This document shows positions 1 to 4,995 of a DNA stretch of 5,101 nt, one piece after another. The notes beneath the pieces are model-generated. The model did not search any database and had not been told where the DNA came from. It was given only the letters and a program-made list of their open reading frames with translations. This DNA comes from GCA-2726245 sp035513655. Its GTDB lineage: Bacteria > Planctomycetota > Planctomycetia > Pirellulales > Pirellulaceae. Position 1 is the stretch's first letter. Each line of letters opens with the position of its first letter. The stretch is from NCBI GenBank assembly GCA_035513655.1, contig DATKBV010000478.1:1-5101 (forward strand). Direction: 5' to 3'. The position numbers and the translations under genes were made by a program.

Positions 1-51
1 CGTGCCGGCATCCGCGCCGGTCCCAAAAAAATCCTCAAGTTCGCCGGATAA
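1..51 (+). CDS. C-terminal end of an unidentified protein (partial, cut by window start)
   Basis: Frame 1 is open from the first base to a TAA stop at 49-51 and gives a 16-residue tail, RAGIRAGPKKILKFAG. Codon choice is typical of a GC-rich coding region, with mostly C or G in third positions (GCC, GGC, ATC, CGC, CTC, AAG, TTC), and base composition drops sharply towards AT just after the stop. Both facts support a real gene end. The fragment carries no family signature, so no product is proposed. The gene runs in the same direction as rho but is about 570 bases away, with a promoter-like site in between, so co-transcription is not assumed. A chance open frame of this length cannot be excluded. 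Confidence 0.5.
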   Translation, partial: RAGIRAGPKKILKFAG

Positions 52-66
52 CCGTTGAGCAATAGG

Positions 67-94
67 TTGACATAGTCGATTAAGTTAGTAAGAT
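67..94 (+). promoter_or_regulatory. Putative sigma70-type promoter for the rho transcript
   Basis: A perfect -35 box TTGACA lies at 67-72. It is followed after 16 bases by TAAGAT at 89-94, which matches the first, second, fifth and sixth positions of TATAAT. The surrounding sequence is AT-rich compared with the coding regions. It sits just after the end of the upstream gene and points towards rho. Transcription would start near base 101. The spacing is slightly short and the -10 box imperfect. Confidence 0.45.
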
Positions 95-109
95 TCCGTA
101 AGTTTTCAG

Positions 110-127
110 CCTGTAGCTAAATACAGG
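110..127 (+). repeat. Small perfect hairpin just downstream of the putative promoter
   Basis: The sequence cctgta (110-115) pairs with tacagg (122-127) around a six-base loop, giving a 6-bp stem followed by only three T residues. It could be a weak terminator for the upstream gene or the first structure in the rho leader. The short T-run makes an efficient intrinsic terminator unlikely. Confidence 0.35.
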
Positions 128-134
128 TTTCGCT

Positions 135-160
135 TGCCCAGCAACATTTGCCTGTGGGCA
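135..160 (+). repeat. Inverted repeat in the rho leader
   Basis: tgccca (135-140) and tgggca (155-160) are perfect reverse complements with a 14-base loop. No T-tract follows. Together with the neighbouring 6-bp hairpin and the tcacg/cgtga pair at 185-200, it suggests a folded start to the leader, but short stems like these arise by chance fairly often. Confidence 0.3.
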
Positions 161-620
161 CCCTCGGTAGGTAAAAGAACAAAGTCACGGCTTGGCGTGA
201 ATTCTCGGGGGGGTGAGGGACGCATTTCTACTTAAGGGATGCACCGACTGCGACTCGCGACGATGTACGGTCCTCGTGAGACTGGTTTTACCCGCAGCCT
301 GGCAGGTCAAGCGTCGAAAACAAACCACCCCATTAGGATCAATTCTCGATTTGGCTTTGTAGCTGGATGGCTCGTCGGGACAAAGGATCGTGGAAGTTTC
401 TGAGTTTTCATGGGGACCTGCGGAGTTCACGTGAGTCGCTCGCGGCTACCTGACTTCGCCTACCAAAAAAGCATTCCTGAAGATTTAATGCCGCCACCTC
501 ACCTCGCTTGTAGTGGGTGGCTGGGTCAAGTTGTTTCGCATGGCGATCGGCTTCCCGGTATGAAGGGCGTCGGTATTCTCAAATTGATGGCGGAACTTCC
601 GCTGTTTCCAGGGTAAGTAC

Positions 621-2006
621 ATGGGTAAGAAGAATTTTCGTGGCCGAGGTGGTGCCGAAGGCGGGGGGCAAGGTGGTGGCCAAGGTGGCGGCCGCGGACG
701 CGGAGGTCGAGGACGCGGGGGCGGCAGCGGTGGGAGTGGCGGCGGACAAAGTAATGGCCAAGGCAGACGCCGACGACGTGGTGGCGGTGGTGGTGGTGGT
801 GGCGGACAGCGTCAAGGCGGTGCCGATGTCGAACCGGTGGAAGACAGCGACATTCCGTGCGAACCCGGGCAAGGGCTGCTCGAACTTCATCCGAACGGTT
901 ACGGCTTCCTGCGGAGCCCCGAGAACAATTACTCCCGTGAACGGAGCGATCCCTTTGTTCCCGGAGCGATGATCGAGAAATTCGGTTTGCGGCAGGGAGT
1001 CCTCATTAGCGGCATCATCCAACATGCCCGCAAGCAACAGGGGCCACGACTTCGCGAAATCACCGACGTCGACGGCATCAAGCCGGATGAGTACTCGAAT
1101 GTCAAACACTTCGATTCGCTGACGGCGATCAATCCGGAGAGGTGGTATCGCCTCGAAACGGATCCCCAACCGCTGACAACTCGCGTCATGGACTTGTTGA
1201 CGCCGCTGGGCCGCGGGCAACGGGCGCTGATCGTGGCGCCGCCACGCAGCGGTAAGACCATTTTGCTGCAGCACATCAGTCATGGAATCTCGACGAACTA
1301 TCCCGGCGTGAAGCTGATGGTGTTGCTGGTCGACGAGCGGCCTGAAGAAGTGACTGACATGAAACGCAACATCAACGGTGAAGTCATCGCCAGCAGCCTT
1401 GACCAGGACATCGAGAGTCACGTTCGGTTGTCCCAGTTAGCCGTCGAGCGGTGCAAGCGTCTGGCTGAAATGGGCCAAGACGTGTTTCTGTTGATGGACT
1501 CGATCACCCGTCTGGCTCGTGCCTTCAACAAGTGGGTCGGCAATACGGGCCGCACGATGAGCGGCGGTGTCGACATCAAGGCGATGGACATTCCCAAGAA
1601 GTTGTTCGCGACGGCTCGGGCTTTTGAAGAAGGCGGTTCGCTGACCGTCGTCGGTACGGCGCTGATCGATACCGGCAGCCGCATGGACGATTTGATCTTC
1701 CAAGAGTTCAAGGGAACCGGCAACATGGAGCTGGTACTTGATCGCAAGCTGGCGGATCGGCGTGTCTGGCCCGCGATCGATATTACGCAATCCGGTACGC
1801 GCCGCGAAGAGTTGTTGCTCGATCCAGATACGTTACATGCCGTGACGATGCTGCGCCGGACGTTAACTTCGATGCATCCGGTTGATGCGATGGAACAACT
1901 GGTCAAACAGCTCGGCCGCTTCAAGACAAATAAAGAATTCATCAAGCTGATAAGTGGTGCAGGGGGTGCAGGGGGTGCAGGGGGTGCGGTGGCGGCAGCG
2001 CGCTAG
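621..2006 (+). CDS. rho: Transcription termination factor Rho with Gly/Arg-rich N-terminal tail
   Basis: Rho is a hexameric RNA-dependent ATPase/helicase that binds nascent RNA and ends transcription. The 461-residue product has four parts. Residues 2-68 are low-complexity Gly/Arg/Gln with RGG-like motifs, a run of five Arg (49-53) and nine Gly (54-62). Residues about 82-155 form the OB-fold RNA-binding domain, with GYGFLR at 93-98 and aromatics Y94 and F96 matching E. coli F62 and F64. The ATPase core carries the P-loop APPRSGKT (206-213, K212), VDERPEE (237-243, E239 matching the catalytic E211), Walker B LLMD (D293), Q-loop GRTMSGG (310-316), R-loop SRMD (352-355) and an arginine finger in SGTR (R394 matching R366). 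Residues 446-461 are a Gly/Ala tail. The E. coli-type N-terminal helix bundle (about residues 1-47) is missing. From the P-loop to the arginine finger the numbering keeps a constant offset of 28 from E. coli. The ATG at 621 is the only start in this frame after the stop at 585-587; the Shine-Dalgarno (aggg, 610-613) is modest. E. coli lysines 181, 283 and 326 are all Arg here (R209, R311, R354), a conservative change. Confidence 0.98.
   Translation: MGKKNFRGRGGAEGGGQGGGQGGGRGRGGRGRGGGSGGSGGGQSNGQGRRRRRGGGGGGGGGQRQGGADVEPVEDSDIPCEPGQGLLELHPNGYGFLRSPENNYSRERSDPFVPGAMIEKFGLRQGVLISGIIQHARKQQGPRLREITDVDGIKPDEYSNVKHFDSLTAINPERWYRLETDPQPLTTRVMDLLTPLGRGQRALIVAPPRSGKTILLQHISHGISTNYPGVKLMVLLVDERPEEVTDMKRNINGEVIASSLDQDIESHVRLSQLAVERCKRLAEMGQDVFLLMDSITRLARAFNKWVGNTGRTMSGGVDIKAMDIPKKLFATARAFEEGGSLTVVGTALIDTGSRMDDLIFQEFKGTGNMELVLDRKLADRRVWPAIDITQSGTRREELLLDPDTLHAVTMLRRTLTSMHPVDAMEQLVKQLGRFKTNKEFIKLISGAGGAGGAGGAVAAAR
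765..806 (+). repeat. Arg/Gly codon tract with GGT microsatellite inside rho
   Basis: Five Arg codons (765-779) are followed by nine Gly codons (780-806). Five of those (786-800) are uninterrupted GGT triplets. Triplet slippage here would lengthen or shorten the disordered tail of Rho without shifting the frame. The tract also explains the long spurious open frames in other frames over this region. Confidence 0.8.
1956..1991 (+). repeat. 9-bp tandem repeat at the 3' end of rho
   Basis: Three perfect copies of ggtgcaggg lie at 1956-1964, 1965-1973 and 1974-1982, followed by a degenerate copy, ggtgcggtg, at 1983-1991. They encode the repeated Gly-Ala-Gly tail after residue 445. Because the unit is a multiple of three, copy-number change keeps the frame. 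The canonical Rho fold ends around residue 444, so the repeat adds a tail rather than disturbing the core. Confidence 0.85.
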
Positions 2007-2117
2007 GAACCGGTGGATTACTCTGGTCATCCGATTTCGCCGGTCGCGCCAGTCATGACGGTGCAGCATCGCGTTCTTTAGTTGCGGCGTTCCGATCGCC
2101 GATGGCAGTGGATGCCC

Positions 2118-2144
2118 CCTCGCTCGGACGCGAGGACAATTTTT
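2118..2144 (+). terminator. Putative Rho-independent terminator downstream of rho
   Basis: cctcgc (2118-2123) pairs perfectly with gcgagg (2130-2135) around a six-base loop, giving a GC-rich 6-bp stem. After acaa comes a run of five T at 2140-2144. The site is 112 bases past the rho stop codon. It leaves only about 40 bases before the next start, too few for a typical promoter plus leader, so the MORN gene may be reached by read-through or by a promoter overlapping or lying before the hairpin. Confidence 0.5.
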
Positions 2145-2183
2145 GGCTTGGATGCCGCTCCCCGCTGATTCGGAGTCCAGCCG

Positions 2184-3359
2184 ATGTCGTCTGTCCGCTT
2201 TTGCGCGCTCGTGTTTCTCTGCGTTGCAGCCTCTACGGCCCTTGCCTCTCCTGCGTTCGCGGAGGAGTTGCCATTCCCACCCCCTCGCCCCTCGCTCAAG
2301 ACACTCGAACAAATTCACGGGGTGATTTCGGCACGGCCGGCAACCACAACCTCCAATGAGCAAGGCGAACTGATTACAGAACGTTATCCCAACCGAGCGG
2401 TGCGTTTGCTGCGTCGCGTCATCCAGGACGCCGATCGCAACTACGTCAATCACGGTGAGTGGACGATGCTAGATCCTCAGGGGCAAGTGGTCGTTCAGGG
2501 TGAGTACCGTAACGGCAAGCAGCAGGGACCCTGGATGCGGATCATGACTGACTTCCCCACGGTTGCCCCGGGCTTCCAAGCGCCGTTCATTTCCCAGGCC
2601 GAATTCGATAACGGCGAACTGCATGGCACCTGGACGATCATCGATTCACAGCAGCGGGTCGTCGGCTCATGGCAGTTCTCGCGCGGAGAACTCGACGGCG
2701 TGGCGACGACTTGGTATCCAAGCGGCCAGCAGCGGCGCGAGATGACTTTTTCGCAAGGCATTCCTGACGGCGAGTCGACTGCCTGGAAACTGAACGGGCA
2801 GATCGCGGCCCGCGAATTCTACCGTGATGGCAAACAGCTCGTCCCGGTAGTCACATGGCACGACCAACATCAAAAAGAATCAGAAGGGTGGATGGTGCGG
2901 TCCAACTTCACCATCAACACCAAGTTTGATTGGTGGAAAGGAACGATCGAGATCACGCGATCGGAAACCGAAGGAACTGACGTAAAGACGGGCAAGTGGA
3001 CCGAATGGTACGCCAATGGGACGGAAAAATTTGCGGGGACGTTCGAGGAAGGAGTCGCCATCGACCAACACGTCTGGTGGCATCCCAACGGACAGAAGAT
3101 GCTCGCCGGGACCTATGATTCCGGGATGCAGGACGGACGTTGGACCGAGTGGCACGCGACTGGCATGAAGCAAGTCGAAGGGGACTACATCGCTGGCACC
3201 AAATCCGGAACTTGGACGACATGGTCCGAGGACGGCCTGGTCGCCGACGTTCAACACATCGTGCCCGATAGTGGCGGCCGTCGGCGTGGCGAGTCTGGCA
3301 TTGTGGCCATCGAGGACGACGACGCTCCGCACAACGTCTCGCACCGACTCGCCCCGTAA
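2184..3359 (+). CDS. Exported MORN-repeat protein (MORN_2 / YwqK-like repeats)
   Basis: The 391-residue protein starts with a clear Sec signal peptide: a hydrophobic stretch at residues 6-22 and a PAFA|EE cleavage site after residue 26. It should therefore act outside the cytoplasm or at a membrane. A Pro-rich linker (29-37) precedes MORN-like repeats of about 20-24 residues with a G-x-[YFW]-x-x-G-x-x-x-G-x-W pattern. Clear units include GEYRNGKQQGPW (106-117), EFDNGELHGTW (140-150), QFSRGELDGVATTW (164-177), TFSQGIPDGESTAW (188-201), TFEEGVAIDQHVWW (286-299), TYDSGMQDGRWTEW (310-323) and DYIAGTKSGTWTTW (334-347). The repeats form two blocks split by a non-canonical stretch (about 219-267). 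The last 30 residues are charged and look disordered. The start is supported by GGAG at 2172-2175, eight bases upstream. Repeats like these are often annotated as 'YwqK family antitoxin', but no toxin gene is adjacent and the signal peptide argues against a cytoplasmic antitoxin. They usually suggest a binding or scaffold role; the specific function is unknown. Confidence 0.92.
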   Translation: MSSVRFCALVFLCVAASTALASPAFAEELPFPPPRPSLKTLEQIHGVISARPATTTSNEQGELITERYPNRAVRLLRRVIQDADRNYVNHGEWTMLDPQGQVVVQGEYRNGKQQGPWMRIMTDFPTVAPGFQAPFISQAEFDNGELHGTWTIIDSQQRVVGSWQFSRGELDGVATTWYPSGQQRREMTFSQGIPDGESTAWKLNGQIAAREFYRDGKQLVPVVTWHDQHQKESEGWMVRSNFTINTKFDWWKGTIEITRSETEGTDVKTGKWTEWYANGTEKFAGTFEEGVAIDQHVWWHPNGQKMLAGTYDSGMQDGRWTEWHATGMKQVEGDYIAGTKSGTWTTWSEDGLVADVQHIVPDSGGRRRGESGIVAIEDDDAPHNVSHRLAP

Positions 3360-3655
3360 TCCCCAGCAACGGGCGTTGACAGAGAATCAATGATCGTCGC
3401 GATCGTACTGTTTGGGAAACACACGTGTTTACGGTTGTTTCAAATCATCCAACTGAGCCTGAAAGACGCGCTCTCCCACCCTGCGTCGACTACCTGCTTC
3501 AAGCTCGCCACCTGTCGAGATCACGGCACCACATCATGTCATCATTCCACCCATCCCGCCTTGCGATGAAACGGATGTTTCGCTACCGAGACATTGCCCC
3601 ACAATGCTGGTCATGGTCAAACGTCGCCGGAAACGTCGGATAACTATGCCGTGAA

Positions 3656-3701
3656 GCGGCCGACAACGCGGGTCTTGAAATCACAGTCTGTTGGCGGCCG
3701 C
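3656..3701. repeat. Long imperfect inverted repeat in the convergent gap
   Basis: Bases 3656-3667 (gcggccgacaac) pair with 3690-3701 (gttggcggccgc) at 11 of 12 positions, with one A-G mismatch, around a 22-base loop. The right arm can also pair with the nearby cggccg at 3710, so alternative folds exist. There is no T-run on either side. The position between two converging transcripts fits a roadblock or 3'-end stabilising structure, but this is inferred from position only. Confidence 0.55.
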
Positions 3702-3888
3702 CCGGTTACGGCCGTCGTTGAACTAAACCACTCAGCTGAATATTGGACTTATCCCCTTCGTCCCTAGTGCCGCCGGTCAATCAGCACGACTCTTCCGACT
3801 TCCCAAGTTCGAAGGCCCTTGAATCGCGGTGGCGGAATGCCGACAAGCGTCACCTGCACGACGGCTGCTGAAAAACTGTTGAGGGTCT

Positions 3889-3906
3889 GCTTTTCTGGCT
3901 TTTCTG
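3889..3906. repeat. Two tandem copies of gcttttctg
   Basis: gcttttctg occurs at 3889-3897 and again at 3898-3906, immediately beyond the hydrolase stop codon (3911-3913 on the minus strand). In the hydrolase transcript the pair would read as purine-rich cagaaaagc units. It is probably a small slippage duplication; no function is proposed. Confidence 0.6.
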
Positions 3907-3910
3907 CTTG

Positions 3911-4714
3911 TCAATCTGGGACGCGAGCAGGCCGCTGTTGCGCGAACAGCCACGCGTATACTTCGCGATTTGCATACGTGGCGGTCCACGAGTTGTGACC
4001 GACGCCGGGATACTCGGTGTACTTCGGCGAGCCGCCTGCTGCTTTTAACGCGGCGACCATGTCTTGCGAGCGTTTTGGTTTGACGGCCGGGTCTGCGTCG
4101 CCATGAAATGCCCAGATCGGAATGTGCGCGATGTGTTTTGCAAATACAGGATCGCCACCACTGCAAATTGGCAAGGCCGCGGCAAAGCGATGCGGGTGAC
4201 GCTGAATCGCGTCCCACACGCCAAAGCCGCCCATCGAAAGCCCCGTGACATATAACCGATCCTCGTCGATCGAGAATTCAGATTGCAAGCTAGTCATCAA
4301 TTCCAGCGACAATCGCATCGGCTCTGTCGGCTTCTCGGGCATCTGGTGGGCATCCGCAGTCCACGGTGTATCGACCCACTGGTCTTCATCGGGACATTGC
4401 GGTGCGATGACGAAGCAGGGGTACTTGTCCATGACATCGTCGCTCGCCAAGTCGTTCATTCCATGCACAAGCTGTTTCACGTTATCGTCGCCACGCTCGC
4501 CTGCACCGTGATAAAAGATCACCAACGGGTAGCGCCGGCTGGCGTCATAGTTTTTCGGGCGGAGCAAGCGGTAAGGAAGCGAACCTTGCTCCGACTCGAA
4601 GACTCTCATTTCGAATCGCTCGACTGCGACATCCGCTCCGTTGGCATTTGCCATCATTCCTCCCAATACACAGCTCACGAACCCGATAAACAGTACTCGC
4701 AACACGTTCAGCAT
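3911..4714 (-). CDS. Exported alpha/beta hydrolase (esterase / prolyl-oligopeptidase-like family)
   Basis: The 267-residue product has an N-terminal hydrophobic segment (residues 5-20) and plausible signal peptidase I sites at ANA|N (22-24) or NGA|D (25-27), so it is probably exported. The catalytic alpha/beta-hydrolase layout is clear. HGAG (69-72) forms the oxyanion-hole loop after strand PLVIFY, the nucleophile elbow is GLSMGG (158-163) with Ser160, the acid is Asp208 in HGDADP (204-209), and the base is His240 in GVGHNSW (237-243). The LPYRLLRPKNYD segment (46-57) is typical of secreted carboxylesterase, feruloyl-esterase-like (CE1) and dienelactone-hydrolase-like proteins. Substrate cannot be set from sequence; ester-linked polysaccharide decorations or short esters are reasonable guesses. 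There is no beta-propeller, so it is not a full prolyl oligopeptidase. The ATG at 4714 is supported by a strong GGAGGT at 4724-4729 on the minus strand, nine bases upstream. The gene seems monocistronic and converges on the MORN gene. Confidence 0.93.
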   Translation of the reverse strand: MLNVLRVLFIGFVSCVLGGMMANANGADVAVERFEMRVFESEQGSLPYRLLRPKNYDASRRYPLVIFYHGAGERGDDNVKQLVHGMNDLASDDVMDKYPCFVIAPQCPDEDQWVDTPWTADAHQMPEKPTEPMRLSLELMTSLQSEFSIDEDRLYVTGLSMGGFGVWDAIQRHPHRFAAALPICSGGDPVFAKHIAHIPIWAFHGDADPAVKPKRSQDMVAALKAAGGSPKYTEYPGVGHNSWTATYANREVYAWLFAQQRPARVPD

Positions 4715-4723
4715 CGAGCCAGT

Positions 4724-4729
4724 ACCTCC
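4724..4729 (-). promoter_or_regulatory. Strong Shine-Dalgarno of the hydrolase gene
   Basis: Read on the minus strand, GGAGGT lies nine bases before the ATG at 4714. It is the best ribosome binding site in the window and fixes the start, which also begins the signal peptide. Confidence 0.8.
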
Positions 4730-4752
4730 AGCTTGTCGATTAAACCGCGTCG

Positions 4753-4758
4753 ATTATA
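4753..4758 (-). promoter_or_regulatory. Putative -10 box of the hydrolase promoter
   Basis: The minus strand reads a perfect TATAAT, about 24 bases before the Shine-Dalgarno, so the leader would be about 30 bases. No good -35 box is seen at 16-18 bases upstream (the region reads cactac), and the extended -10 position is GGC rather than TGN. It may be a weak or activator-dependent promoter, or a chance match. Confidence 0.5.
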
Positions 4759-4814
4759 GCCCGTGGCGGCGGCCGGTAGTGGTACAGTTTGGAAAATCCG
4801 GTGGTTGCTGGGCA

Positions 4815-4852
4815 GCGCACTTTAACCCGACGCGTAAGTTTTGAAGTTGCGC
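4815..4852. repeat. Imperfect hairpin left of the composite palindrome
   Basis: gcgcacttt (4815-4823) can pair with ttgaagttgcgc read from 4841-4852, with a GT wobble and one bulged T, enclosing aacccgacgcgtaagt. The loop contains gcgtaag (4832-4838), the heptamer that also ends the short repeats further right. It may be a third, degenerate module of the same repeat system. Confidence 0.35.
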
Positions 4853-4860
4853 ATTTCATG

Positions 4861-4875
4861 AACCGCAACGCGGTT
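4861..4875. repeat. Short palindrome aaccgc-aac-gcggtt
   Basis: Perfect 6-bp arms at 4861-4866 and 4870-4875 flank a three-base loop. It occupies the position where the left copy of the composite unit should carry its outer short repeat. Comparison with the right side suggests it is a diverged version of aacgccttcggcgtaag in reverse orientation. Confidence 0.5.
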
Positions 4876-4886
4876 CTATTCCAAAG

Positions 4887-4912
4887 CCCAGGGTCGCGCA
4901 GCGCACCCTGGG
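4887..4912. repeat. Left GC-rich hairpin
   Basis: cccagggt (4887-4894) pairs with accctggg (4905-4912). The inner cgc (4895-4897) pairs with gcg (4901-4903), leaving one bulged base and a three-base loop. It is a six-base-shorter, inverted version of the right hairpin at 5014-5047. Confidence 0.8.
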
Positions 4913-4932
4913 TGACCAAAACGGACGCCCTG

Positions 4933-4995
4933 CTTACGCTGAGGCGTTACACAACGTCGGCCGAGACTCCGCTTGTATAACGCCTTCGGCGTAAG
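4933..4995. repeat. Inner imperfect inverted repeat
   Basis: Bases 4933-4954 (cttacgc-tga-ggcgtta-cacaa) and the reverse complement of 4973-4995 (cttacgc-cgaa-ggcgtta-tacaa) match except for two substitutions and one extra base. The two arms flank 18 bases containing cggccg at the centre of symmetry of the whole element. Confidence 0.8.

Larger units (their letters stand above)
52..620. other. Gene-poor region carrying the putative rho promoter and long 5' leader
   Basis: No open frame here has both a good Shine-Dalgarno and convincing codon use. The region holds a promoter-like site (67-94), small inverted repeats at 110-127, 135-160, 185-200 and 254-280, a run of seven G at 207-213, and a short plus-strand frame that ends at 616. 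If the promoter is used, rho would have a leader of roughly 520 nucleotides. E. coli rho is autoregulated through its leader, so an autogenous control region is possible, but this is inference from gene identity and leader length. No known riboswitch or tRNA pattern was recognised. Confidence 0.5.
3360..3910. other. Intergenic gap between convergent genes, no convincing gene
   Basis: This 551-base stretch separates the ends of the MORN gene (plus) and the hydrolase gene (minus). The longest plus-strand frame (3425-3643, 72 residues) has no Shine-Dalgarno, no recognisable domain and an atypical composition rich in Arg, Ser and His, so it is not called. Visible structures are an acacgtgt palindrome at 3421-3428, a long imperfect hairpin at 3656-3701, an acggccgt palindrome at 3708-3715 and a tandem 9-mer at 3889-3906. 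No classic T-tract terminator was found for either convergent gene. The stretch could be a decayed or interspersed repeat, which a genome self-comparison would show. Confidence 0.6.

Noticed and set aside
97..106. cgtaagtttt shared between 97-106 and 4833-4842
   Set aside because: A single shared 10-mer of AT-rich sequence is within chance expectation, and the flanks do not match.
185..430. 81-residue minus-strand frame upstream of rho
   Set aside because: It begins with GTG without a good ribosome binding site, shows no domain and has non-coding-like composition.
517..972. 151-residue plus-strand open frame overlapping the 5' part of rho
   Set aside because: The Val/Ala/Asp-rich translation is the shifted reading of the Gly/Arg tract, with no domain and no Shine-Dalgarno.
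579..1421. 280-residue minus-strand open frame opposite the start of rho
   Set aside because: It is antisense to the well-conserved Rho protein. Its length comes from the repetitive GC-rich glycine codons, and its Ala/Thr/Ser-rich low-complexity end simply mirrors the GGN tract.
2184..3359. Toxin-antitoxin system based on YwqK-like repeats
   Set aside because: The protein carries a signal peptide and the neighbours are rho and a convergent hydrolase, with no toxin partner visible.
3376..3411. TTGACA at 3376-3381 as a promoter after the MORN gene
   Set aside because: No acceptable -10 box lies at 16-18 bases. The nearest candidate (tactgt at 3406) is 24 bases away, and no gene follows on the plus strand.
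3425..3643. 72-residue plus-strand frame in the convergent gap
   Set aside because: It has no Shine-Dalgarno, no recognisable motif and an unusual Arg/His/Ser-rich composition. It may reflect a repeat rather than a gene.
4283..4759. 158-residue plus-strand frame opposite the hydrolase
   Set aside because: It is antisense to a gene with a complete catalytic triad, signal peptide and strong ribosome binding site.
4789..4980. 63-residue plus-strand frame over the left half of the composite palindrome
   Set aside because: The frame follows the palindromic repeat and has no Shine-Dalgarno. Such repeats commonly create false small ORFs.
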